From Maribellus sp. CM-23 (GTDB lineage Bacteria > Bacteroidota > Bacteroidia > Bacteroidales > Prolixibacteraceae), in NCBI RefSeq assembly GCF_021354595.1, contig NZ_JADWYJ010000001.1, forward strand, positions 101,446-165,445: a stretch of DNA of 64,000 nucleotides, given 5' to 3'. Both the position numbers and the translations under genes were made by a program. The notes beneath the pieces are model-generated. The model was given only the letters and a program-made list of their open reading frames with translations, did no database searches and was not told the DNA's origin. This document shows positions 1 through 6,662 of this stretch, in pieces; position 1 is the first letter of the stretch, and every line of letters begins with the position of its first letter.

Positions 1-223
1 CCACCCCATCCACATCGCCCGAAGAAACGGCCTTCAGTTGCGTGGCTATTTTTGCCTGCGGGCTGTTGTTGGCCATTGCCTGTAATTTTCTTTGCGCAAG
101 GATTTCCGGCCGGTTGTCGGCCATTCGAAATGCAACATCACCACTCTTCTTTTTTTGAAGCGATCCACTCTGCCCGGATTTACTTTTATTCTCCTGCTTT
201 TTGTCTGCACGGGTATTCATCAT
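1..223 (-). CDS. N-terminus of a contractile-injection-system (eCIS/DUF4157-type) associated protein, cut by window edge
   Basis: Reading the minus strand from an ATG at 223 gives about 74 codons open to the window edge; there is an in-frame stop upstream and no earlier ATG. The peptide starts MMNTRADKKQ, is rich in Lys, Gln and Ser, and then contains MADNRPEILAQRKLQ followed by MANNSPQAK. The DNRPE..AQRKLQ..ANNSPQ pattern is one I recognise from the N-termini of large Bacteroidota proteins encoded near extracellular contractile injection systems and DUF4157 proteins, where it may act as a loading signal. That role is inference. The functional C-terminal part lies outside the window, so the effector activity is unknown. 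A second ATG at 220 could also serve as the start. Confidence is good for a real gene and moderate for the family. Confidence 0.6.
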   Translation of the reverse strand, partial: MMNTRADKKQENKSKSGQSGSLQKKKSGDVAFRMADNRPEILAQRKLQAMANNSPQAKIATQLKAVSSGDVDGV

Positions 224-423
224 CTGTTTATTTTGAGGTTTCAATCATTTCGTTGCCACATTATGTCTCCAACAGGCGGGGCATTTCCGAACACAAATCA
301 AACTGCCAACCGGAATTCAACCGGGCATAATAACCCATCCTGTCATTTTTACCACCTCAATTTCCTGAATTTTCTTTACATCGTCAAGTCCCAAGGCCAC
401 CTTAACATTTTCGGGAGTTGAAA

Positions 424-1140
424 TCAGCTTTTGCTTTTGCTGTCTTTTGCACTCATTAACGCGTTAAAACAGGCGGGAATACCGGTCTCAAAAGTCATTT
501 CTTTTTGGGTAACCGGATGCTTGATGGTGAGCGAGCACGAATGCAGCATCAAACGTTTTACGGCTTTGTCGGCCAAGCCGTACACTTTGTCGCCGGCAAC
601 AGGATGCCCCTTTTCCGCAAAATGAACGCGTATCTGGTTTTTTCTTCCGGTAAAAAGATCAATTTCCACGAGGCTGTACTTTTCGCTTTCTTTTAGCACC
701 CGGTACCCTGTTTTTGCAAACTTCCCCATGGCCTTGTTTTTGGTGGAATACACCTTAAACATTTTGTTTTCGGCCAGGTACGATTCAATGATCCCTTCTT
801 TATCGTTGAGTTTCCCGCCTAGAACTGCCACGTATTTTTTTCGGAAATCAGCCCAGTTTTGCTGTAAAAAGAACTTGGCCTTTTCGCTTTTGGCAAACAC
901 AAGCAGTCCCGAAGTGTCCCTGTCGAGGCGGTGAACAATAAAAACCCGCTCCCTTGATTTTGGGTTTCCTTTTTTCACATAGGCATTTAATAAGAAATGT
1001 GCACAGTGCTGTTTGTCCCTGTCGGTGCCCATCGACAACAAGCCGCTTATTTTATCCACCACAATAATCTCGCGGTCTTCGTACACAATTTCAAGCCCCC
1101 GCGGCTGGTGCTTTTTCGCCCCCATTTTATTGTCCGACAT
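424..1140 (-). CDS. RluA-family RNA pseudouridine synthase
   Basis: 238 residues. RluA-type enzymes isomerise uridine to pseudouridine in rRNA or tRNA in the cytoplasm. The signature HRLDRDTSG is at residues 70-78, with catalytic Asp73 in HRLD. The second conserved block, FTGRKNQIRVHF, is near residue 165. There is no N-terminal S4 domain, so this is the short single-domain form. The start at 1140 gives a basic N-terminus and there is no competing upstream gene. It stands alone: the next genes on this strand are over 200 bp away on either side. The exact RNA target cannot be told from sequence. Confidence 0.92.
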   Translation of the reverse strand: MSDNKMGAKKHQPRGLEIVYEDREIIVVDKISGLLSMGTDRDKQHCAHFLLNAYVKKGNPKSRERVFIVHRLDRDTSGLLVFAKSEKAKFFLQQNWADFRKKYVAVLGGKLNDKEGIIESYLAENKMFKVYSTKNKAMGKFAKTGYRVLKESEKYSLVEIDLFTGRKNQIRVHFAEKGHPVAGDKVYGLADKAVKRLMLHSCSLTIKHPVTQKEMTFETGIPACFNALMSAKDSKSKS

Positions 1141-1253
1141 ACTTTTTCTCTGAATTGATTGCGAAGATCGTCATATTTTGGGATTATAGCGTGGCTGGCA
1201 GAAATGATAGGGATGAAATAGGTGGGAAAACGGTAAATTGTATGTTACGTAGG

Positions 1254-1276
1254 GGATTTCGGAGAGCGTCACTGTC
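1254..1276. repeat. 23-bp direct repeat, copy 1 (left flank of AT-rich island)
   Basis: Copy 1 of a sequence that recurs at 3144-3166 in the same orientation with two mismatches. The core is GGATTTCG.AGAGCGTCA. It lies in the non-coding stretch 1141-1363, where I see nothing else. The two copies bracket the Crp-like regulator, oxidoreductase and DUF4405 genes, as the ends of an inserted segment would. Confidence 0.55.
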
Positions 1277-1363
1277 GACCGTTACGCCTTAATTTGATAA
1301 AAGCTGGAATGCCCGAAAACCGCTGAAACCCCTATGGAATATGCAAAATGTTGTGTGTAGTGT

Positions 1364-1846
1364 TTATTTTTCTCTTATTCGTTCAAAAGATATTACAAAC
1401 CATTTCAATCGTTTTATTATGTGCAAGATAAAATATATTGAAAGAATAATCGCAATCTTATCGTGAATCTCTATGAATCCATTCCGAGTCGATTCGTTTC
1501 CATTCATAAAATCAATAATCCAAGGAATAAATCCTGTAATGGCAACTAGTAAAAAGATTACCGTTAAAGTAATTACTTGTCTGTTTTTATTGAATAATCT
1601 TTTTGAAATCACGTTTTTGTACCATTTCCAATGAAGCAAAATATGGAAAACGAATAAAATTAAGAGTATGATAATTGATATCTTATGAAAAATTGACCAG
1701 TCAGAATAATCAAGACCTATTACACTTTTATCTAATGGCTTGTAACCATGATTTCCCATGTGATATTCTAACTGAATTAATAATCCTGTATATATTGTCA
1801 ATACAGTAGTGATGAGTAAACCAAGATTCGTGATAAGTTTTTTCAT
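1364..1846 (-). CDS. DUF4405 family four-helix membrane protein (cytochrome b-like)
   Basis: 160 residues with about four hydrophobic helices. Two of them carry paired histidines (IFHKIS...FHILLHWKW and EIHDKIA...LHIIKRLKW), the arrangement expected for a b-type haem-binding bundle of the DUF4405 kind. Such proteins are thought to pass electrons between membrane quinols and flavoproteins. A longer frame starts at 1879 with TTG, but it overlaps the upstream gene; the ATG at 1846 lies just after that gene's stop and gives MKKLITN, a normal signal-anchor start. It is the last gene of a three-gene run (regulator, flavodoxin-fold oxidoreductase, this gene), so a membrane redox partner role is plausible. 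The stretch is visibly AT-rich: a sampled 60-base line is about 30% GC. Confidence 0.75.
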   Translation of the reverse strand: MKKLITNLGLLITTVLTIYTGLLIQLEYHMGNHGYKPLDKSVIGLDYSDWSIFHKISIIILLILFVFHILLHWKWYKNVISKRLFNKNRQVITLTVIFLLVAITGFIPWIIDFMNGNESTRNGFIEIHDKIAIILSIYFILHIIKRLKWFVISFERIREK

Positions 1847-1847
1847 A

Positions 1848-2444
1848 TTAGCATACTCTTTTTTGAATCTTTCTTTCAATATCCATAAGCCACAACTTGC
1901 GTTTTTCGTCAGATACTTGTTTTACCATATCATAACTTATCCATTTTCGGTTTTTAAAACCTAGCTTCCAAAATGTCCCACGCATAAATGCCATTTCTAT
2001 GGCATTACCAAAAACCAAACGATATAACATTCTTGGTGTGTTCATTGTGGTTATTACAGTTACTCCCTTAATATTAGTCAATAGAGGCTTCATTTTTGTG
2101 TTGCTGCCATTAACATAGTCGTATGCCACACCAGGAAAAATAACTTTATCAACAAATCCTTTCATTAAAGCTGGCATTAACTCCCACCAAATAGGAAAAA
2201 TAAAAATAATGTGGTCTGCTTTTTCAAGGCGGTTTTTGTACTCTATTACTTTAGTGTCAATAGGTTTCTTATCTCTAAATGCTTTTAAATCTTGAGAAGT
2301 CATCACAGGATTAAAATCCTCCTTGTCAAGATTTATAATGTCAATTTCGTGTTTTCCTTGTTTCAGACCATTAATGACTGAATTTAAAATTGCGCTGCAA
2401 TAACTTCCCTCATAAGGGTGGTTGAATACAATTAATGCTTTCAT
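1848..2444 (-). CDS. NAD(P)H-dependent oxidoreductase, flavodoxin-like fold (MdaB/NQO1-type)
   Basis: 198 residues. The start MKALIVFNHPYEGSYCSAI matches the FMN/FAD phosphate-binding loop of the Flavodoxin_2 family, and IIFIFPIWWELMPALMKGFVDKV matches the conserved flavin/quinone segment. Family members reduce quinones or nitro compounds with NAD(P)H in the cytoplasm. The ATG at 2444 is preferred over an upstream TTG at 2474 because the family motif begins directly after it. Its stop is one base before the ATG of the DUF4405 gene, which suggests translational coupling. The Crp-like regulator lies immediately upstream on the same strand. Confidence 0.85.
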   Translation of the reverse strand: MKALIVFNHPYEGSYCSAILNSVINGLKQGKHEIDIINLDKEDFNPVMTSQDLKAFRDKKPIDTKVIEYKNRLEKADHIIFIFPIWWELMPALMKGFVDKVIFPGVAYDYVNGSNTKMKPLLTNIKGVTVITTMNTPRMLYRLVFGNAIEMAFMRGTFWKLGFKNRKWISYDMVKQVSDEKRKLWLMDIERKIQKRVC

Positions 2445-2525
2445 GATTATGCTGTTTTTGATTTTACAGCACAAAGGTCAAAACTCTCAAATTGATGGAC
2501 GATAACAATTGTTAATTAATTATTT

Positions 2526-3080
2526 CTATTTCCTATTTCGAATCCTACTAAGTGAAATTGGTGTAATGCCCAAAAAAGATGCGATGTAATGCTGTGGAAT
2601 CCTTTTTATAAACTCTGGATGATTCTTAATCAATTCCTCATATCGCTCCTTTGGACTATTCTTTATCCTTGAAAGAAATAGCTGTCCGTAATTTCTAAAT
2701 CGCTGAAAAATAAAATTTTGGAATTCCATTTTGAGCTCTGGGAAGCTAATTAATAAATTTTCAAAATCTGCTTTCTCAATTGTAATAATAGTTGTTGGTT
2801 CAATACTTTCAATTGCAAAAAGACTCGGTTCCCTGTTTATAAAACTGTCAATCGAAGCAACAGGTTGTCCTTCAAAAAAGAATTGAAAAGTTATATCTTT
2901 TCCGTCTTTGTTGAACCATTCTCGCAAACATCCACTTTTAATGAAAAATATATTGTTTGAAATTTCTCCTTCGTGTAAAAGGACTGTTTTAGAAGCAATG
3001 TTTTTTTCGATAAGTATATGTTGAAACTGGTTCCATTTATCCTTATCATCCTTAATTGTATTAATCAATTTATCAATCAT
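2526..3080 (-). CDS. Crp/Fnr family transcriptional regulator
   Basis: 184 residues. The N-terminal cyclic-nucleotide-binding-like beta-roll is shown by LLHEGEISNNIFFIKSGCLR and the following FEGQPVAS segment. A linker helix (FQRFRNYGQ...) leads to a C-terminal helix-turn-helix, YIASFLGITPISLSRIR. There is no FNR-type N-terminal cysteine cluster. In Bacteroidota, proteins of this kind commonly sit beside a flavodoxin-like oxidoreductase and probably control it in response to redox or electrophile stress; that is inference here. The ATG at 3080 is chosen over the TTG two codons upstream. The gene is first in a tight run with the oxidoreductase and the DUF4405 protein. Confidence 0.85.
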   Translation of the reverse strand: MIDKLINTIKDDKDKWNQFQHILIEKNIASKTVLLHEGEISNNIFFIKSGCLREWFNKDGKDITFQFFFEGQPVASIDSFINREPSLFAIESIEPTTIITIEKADFENLLISFPELKMEFQNFIFQRFRNYGQLFLSRIKNSPKERYEELIKNHPEFIKRIPQHYIASFLGITPISLSRIRNRK

Positions 3081-3143
3081 CTCCAAGTTTGTTCAAGGCT
3101 CTGTTTACATTGTACACAACGGTCACTTGCAAGTTGTCGTTGC

Positions 3144-3166
3144 GGATTTCGAAGAGCGTCAGTGTC
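3144..3166. repeat. 23-bp direct repeat, copy 2 (right flank of AT-rich island)
   Basis: Second copy of the 1254-1276 sequence, same orientation, two mismatches. The surrounding non-coding stretch 3081-3257 also holds ACGGTCA/TGACCGT-type short inverted segments and TTGGCAAT-like words that recur near 3721, upstream of the TonB-domain gene. No reading frame here looks real. Confidence 0.55.
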
Positions 3167-3257
3167 CGGTAGGACATGACGGTCAAGAAAGGAGCAGAGA
3201 CAACGAACACCACTGCACCCGCAATGCAATTTGCAATTTGTTGGCAATAGTTTTTTA

Positions 3258-3689
3258 TCACAATTTAAAATTAATTGGCAGGGTGTAAGTGACTCGAATT
3301 GGTTTCCCATGTTGTTCGCCAGGTTTCCACTTTGGCATTTTTTTCGCCACTCTCAAAGCTTCTTTGTCTAATTCGGGACTAACACCTTTCACAACCTTAC
3401 AGTCAATAATTTTACCATCCTCTGCAACAATAAAATTGACGAATACTTTTCCTTCAATTTCATTTCGCCTTGCCTTTTCTGGGTAGTTAATGTTATTGCT
3501 TAAATATTCTATTAGTCGAGATTTTCCGCCTTTAAACTCTGGCATAGGGTCAACAATAACAATTGTGTCTTTACCATTTGTTTTATATTCAATACCATTT
3601 TTCATAAAAGCTGTGTAATCATCTTTTTTTTCTTGAGCATGAGTTGTACAGAAAGCCAAGATTAATAATAGAAGTGAAGCTAGTTTCAT
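3258..3689 (-). CDS. Exported protein with TonB C-terminal domain
   Basis: 143 residues. A signal peptide (MKLASLLLLILAFCTTHAQ) precedes a short linker and a TonB_C fold: PEKARRNEIEGKVFVNFIVAEDGKI, then the usual VVKGVSPELDKEALRVAKKMPKWKPG...TYTLPINFKL ending. Unlike true energy transducers it has no N-terminal membrane anchor or Pro-rich periplasmic spacer, so it is probably a soluble or cleaved periplasmic TonB-domain protein of unknown partner. The start is an ATG at 3689 with no upstream alternative. It is AT-rich like the three genes downstream and may belong to the same acquired segment, although the right-hand 23-bp repeat lies between them. Confidence 0.85.
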   Translation of the reverse strand: MKLASLLLLILAFCTTHAQEKKDDYTAFMKNGIEYKTNGKDTIVIVDPMPEFKGGKSRLIEYLSNNINYPEKARRNEIEGKVFVNFIVAEDGKIIDCKVVKGVSPELDKEALRVAKKMPKWKPGEQHGKPIRVTYTLPINFKL

Positions 3690-4041
3690 GTTCTCTTTGT
3701 TTGTGTTAGTTTAAAATTATTGCCAACGTATATGTATGTTGCAATGCATCTTATATTCTATTAGCATCCAGCTGCATAATTGATTGTCTTCGTGTATTTT
3801 ATATTTCAAAATTTGGTATCTCAAGTGTTTGTTTTTTGCAAGAGTTTTTTCAATGTATCTGGTTCTTTTTCGTTTTCTAAAATAAACATAAAAAGAATTA
3901 ATCGTACCCCGGGTAATATGTTATGCAGTAGTTTTCAGTCCGATGGGGGTACTTCGGAAGTGGGGAGGGGTACTTCAGAGACCCGCGTTTGGGCCTCCGA
4001 GGCTCAACGTTGAGGCTCCGAGAAACTAATTTTAGCCTTTT

Positions 4042-4110
4042 TTGTTAAAAGCCGGGGCAAAAAGGCTCAAGCGCGGGCCTCAATTGTTAAAATTCGGGGC
4101 AAAAAGGCTC
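4042..4110. repeat. 27-bp direct repeat, two copies 42 bp apart
   Basis: TTGTTAAAA, two variable bases, then CGGGGCAAAAAGGCTC, at 4042-4068 and again at 4084-4110, with two mismatches between copies. Both are followed by related words (CAAGCGCGGGCCT and TCGCTTGAGGCT), so the duplicated unit may be about 40 bp. Confidence 0.75.
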
Positions 4111-4526
4111 TCGCTTGAGGCTCTGAGGTTCAAATTAGTTCTTCCAAAGCTGAAATTAGTTTTTCTGAAGCCCAAAGGAGTACTTCGGAGGGGTGATGTT
4201 GTGGCTCGGAGGGCAAAATAGCCATTTAACCGTTTAGCAATCACTGGTAGCTAGTTCAGTGTTCAAAGTTCAGAGTTCAGAGTTGCGCTCCATGCCCTTC
4301 GCTCTTTGCTCCGTGCCCTTTGCAATTTAACCGTTTTACAATTTGGCAATTGCTTACAATTCGGAGATGCCGTGTTGCCGTGTTGCCGTGTTGTTGTACT
4401 CGCAGCTCATGGCTCGAAGCTTGTAGTTCAGAGTTGAGCTCTTTGCCCTGTGCTCCATGCTTCCTGAAAGAGTTGGCTTCGCAAGCTCGCCATGACGTCA
4501 ACGACGATGTGTTCCGGCAGCGGACA

Positions 4527-4567
4527 GCAGCAGACAATTTCCAGTTACGACACCTTATGTCTGCTGC
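4527..4567. repeat. 10-bp perfect inverted repeat
   Basis: GCAGCAGACA at 4527-4536 pairs with TGTCTGCTGC at 4558-4567 across a 21-base spacer. It is within the repeat mosaic, with no adjacent gene start or T-run, so it is more likely a repeat remnant than a terminator. Confidence 0.6.
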
Positions 4568-4589
4568 CAAACGAAAACAAAAACGGGCG

Positions 4590-4632
4590 TCATTGCGATT
4601 CGTCCGACAGCAGACGGACGGAGAAGCAATCT
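4590..4632. repeat. REP-like palindromic repeat
   Basis: An outer ATTGC/GCAAT pair (4592-4596 and 4626-4630) encloses an inner stem CGTCCG/CGGACG (4601-4606 and 4615-4620) with an 8-base loop. The CATTGCGA...GAAGCAATCTG shape resembles a dispersed palindromic repeat I know from many Bacteroidota and other genomes. Copy number elsewhere cannot be judged from this window. Confidence 0.55.
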
Positions 4633-4761
4633 GAAGGAGCGGTGATGCCGTAATGCAGAAAAATTAAAGCATTCATGCATTCAAGCATTTCCGCATTCAG
4701 TCCATCAGTCCATCACCGTTAAAGCTTGTGTAGTTCTCAGCTAAAAGTCATTAATTCCCCA

Positions 4762-6345
4762 CTATTTCTGAGGCCCTTTTATTTCGGCGTCTTTCCCCGA
4801 GATATGGTCGAAATATTCAATCTGTTCTTTTTGATAGAGTTGGAACATCTTCTGTATCCGTTGCTGAAAATCGTTGTAGTCTTTGGCTTCGTCGTTTGTC
4901 CAGGCGGCTTCAGCGAGGGCCGAAATACGCGGGAAGGTCATAAACTCCAGCCTCGATTTAGTGGCGATCGTTTCGGTCCATAAATTGGCCTGAATACCCA
5001 GCACTTTGGGGTTTGCCAACGCCGACACCGGCAAAAACTCTTCGGAAGGGAAGCGATACACGCTCTCAACGGGGGCAAATTTTCCGCCCCATTTCCGTCC
5101 CGAGGTATGCTCTTCAACCTGTACAAAATCGAAGTACAACGGGATGCGCGGACACAGGATCACCGGAAAATCCTTTTCGAGCGCTTGCAGCAAAATTTCG
5201 GGTTTATCGTGACGCCACCACATGGTAAGGGCTTTGTCGCTGTCGATACCCGACGAAACCACTTCGTCCCAGCCAATCACTTTCTTTCCCAGTGCCGCCA
5301 CCGAATCGGTCATCTGCTGTAAAAACCAGTGCTCCACTTCCACCAGGTTTGTCAGGCCCTGCTCTTCCATCAGGCGTTTTACGCCCGGCAGTGTGGGCCA
5401 TTGCTGGTTCCCAAAACTCACCTCGTCGCCGCCAATATGAATGTACTGCGATTGGAAAAGCGTGGTAACTTCGCGCAAAATATCGGTTAAAAAGGCATAC
5501 GTGGCCATGCTTCCCGGGTTGAAGGTAAAGTCGGGGTGTCTTTCAGAGCCACCGCCGCTGTACTCGGGGTAAGCCTTTACGGCAGCCGTGGCATGTCCGG
5601 GCATATCAATTTCGGGAATCACTTCGATATAACGAGCCGTGGCATAGGCCACAATGTCCCTGATTTCGTCCTGGGTGTAATACTGCGCCGGAGCCTGCCG
5701 GTTGCTTTGGTTTCCGATGCCGCCTACCTCGGTCAGCAGCGGGTATTTTTTAATTTCGATCCGCCAGCCGGGTTCGTCGGTCAGGTGCCAGTGAAATACG
5801 TTGAGCTTCTGCAGTGCCATTTGGTCGAGCAGTTTTTTTACCTCTTCCACCCCAAAAAAATGACGGGATTCGTCGAGCATAAAGCCCCGCCAGCCAAACC
5901 GGGGTTCATCGTCGATCTGTGCGCAGGAAATCTCCCCCGGTGTATCGGAAAACACAAACAGCTGCAACAAGGACTGTAATCCGTAAAAACAGCCCTGCCC
6001 GGTGGAAGCCTCCACGGTAATTTCCTTTGGGCTGATGGTAAGCCGGTAGCCCTGGGCATTCGTTATTTGCGGGTTATGCACCAGGCGAACGGCGGCTTTC
6101 TTGTTCTCCACCACCGACAAGCCAGCCAAATGCCGGGCGGATTCGGCAAATCCGGGAATAAGCGAACGAAAGGCATCGTTGCTGCTAAAAACCGTCAACT
6201 CCTTTTCACCCGTGAAAACACCTTCGTGGTTCACCACTGCATTGGGCCGTGGTATAACGCCCTGCCCCATCGCAAAGCCACTGGCCAATACCAGCCACAT
6301 CAATAACACTACTTTTTTCTTGCTGCAAAATCGAAACATACTCAT
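4762..6345 (-). CDS. Exported beta-N-acetylhexosaminidase, GH20 family
   Basis: 527 residues. A signal peptide (about 1-27, ending FAMGQ) precedes the GH20b-like domain with its GCFYGLQSLLQL segment (118-130). The GH20 barrel shows GWRGFMLDESRHF (151-163), FHWHLTDEPGWR (184-195), EVIPEIDMPGH (241-251) and the catalytic pair HIGGDE, Asp307-Glu308. GH20 enzymes release terminal GlcNAc or GalNAc by substrate-assisted catalysis, so the substrate should carry a 2-acetamido group. It is the last gene of the long minus-strand locus, 317 bp after the DHDPS-family gene, with a structured element between, so it may be partly independent. It is the only classical glycosidase in locus A. Confidence 0.93.
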   Translation of the reverse strand: MSMFRFCSKKKVVLLMWLVLASGFAMGQGVIPRPNAVVNHEGVFTGEKELTVFSSNDAFRSLIPGFAESARHLAGLSVVENKKAAVRLVHNPQITNAQGYRLTISPKEITVEASTGQGCFYGLQSLLQLFVFSDTPGEISCAQIDDEPRFGWRGFMLDESRHFFGVEEVKKLLDQMALQKLNVFHWHLTDEPGWRIEIKKYPLLTEVGGIGNQSNRQAPAQYYTQDEIRDIVAYATARYIEVIPEIDMPGHATAAVKAYPEYSGGGSERHPDFTFNPGSMATYAFLTDILREVTTLFQSQYIHIGGDEVSFGNQQWPTLPGVKRLMEEQGLTNLVEVEHWFLQQMTDSVAALGKKVIGWDEVVSSGIDSDKALTMWWRHDKPEILLQALEKDFPVILCPRIPLYFDFVQVEEHTSGRKWGGKFAPVESVYRFPSEEFLPVSALANPKVLGIQANLWTETIATKSRLEFMTFPRISALAEAAWTNDEAKDYNDFQQRIQKMFQLYQKEQIEYFDHISGKDAEIKGPQK

Positions 6346-6662
6346 CGGTTCAGTTATTAATTGTACAAATTGATTTAGAAGTACTCAAAGCCAGGCCGTC
6401 TTTCTGCTTTCAAGTCGTCAAAAGACAAATCCTTCCATTTTCCCGGCTATTTTTTCGTTCTGGAAAAACTGCCGTGAAGTTATATAAATCATTGATTCCG
6501 GGGGTTCTCTTTGCTTTGAAAAATGGGAAATGGCTTTTACTGAAGCCGGTAAACACCGGCGCAGATTTGCAATCGTGCGTTTTCTGTGTTTTGAAAACAG
6601 ATTGACCAACCTGCGCCGGTGGAGAAGAAAATAACTTTTAGGAACGGGATGAGTTTCCCCGC
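6346..6662. other. Intergenic spacer upstream of the GH20 gene
   Basis: 317 bp between the DHDPS-family stop and the GH20 start. A minus-strand frame at 6418-6675 has no recognisable features and cuts through the palindromes, so it is not called. The part near the DHDPS gene holds the overlapping stem-loops described at 6532-6621; the part near GH20 shows nothing distinct. Confidence 0.6.
6532..6621 (-). promoter_or_regulatory. Overlapping alternative stem-loops between DHDPS-family and GH20 genes
   Basis: On the transcript strand a long-range 11-bp stem pairs CACCGGCGCAG (6611-6621) with CTGCGCCGGTG (6554-6564). The 3' arm overlaps a second stem GCCGGT/ACCGGC (6545-6550 with 6555-6560), which overlaps a third, GGCTT/AAGCC (6532-6536 with 6543-6547). 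These cannot all form at once. It starts about 40 bases after the DHDPS-family stop and ends about 190 bases before GH20. It could be a terminator with read-through control or a leader for GH20. No strong T-run follows. Confidence 0.45.

Larger units (their letters stand above)
3690..4761. other. Gene-free intergenic mosaic of short repeats (about 1.07 kb)
   Basis: No frame here reads like a protein. The stretch is built of locally repeated words. GGGGTACTTC-like words occur around 3946, 3967 and 4178. GAGGCTC-GAG words occur several times between 3990 and 4130. A 27-bp direct repeat is at 4042 and 4084. CAGAGTT is repeated near 4270. The word TTGCCGTG is repeated near 4375. GCATTCATGCATTCAAGCAT-like runs are near 4670. 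Two inverted repeats are at 4527-4567 and 4590-4632. It separates the AT-rich island from the 3' end of the GH20 gene. Such mosaics suggest slippage and repeat insertion; no function can be assigned. Confidence 0.7.

Noticed and set aside
3077-3310. Minus-strand frames across the region between the Crp-like and TonB-domain genes
   Set aside because: They cross the 23-bp repeat and the end of the TonB gene, lack any domain-like pattern and are Cys/Arg-rich, as expected for non-coding frames.
3258-3760. TTGGCAAT/TTGCCAAC words around the TonB gene as integron attC sites
   Set aside because: I saw only short words, not a paired R''-L''-L'-R' fold, and no integrase gene is in the window, so an integron is not supported.
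4277-4634. Frames of about 100 codons on both strands in the repeat mosaic
   Set aside because: They arise from repeated short words; the peptides are low in complexity and look like no known protein.
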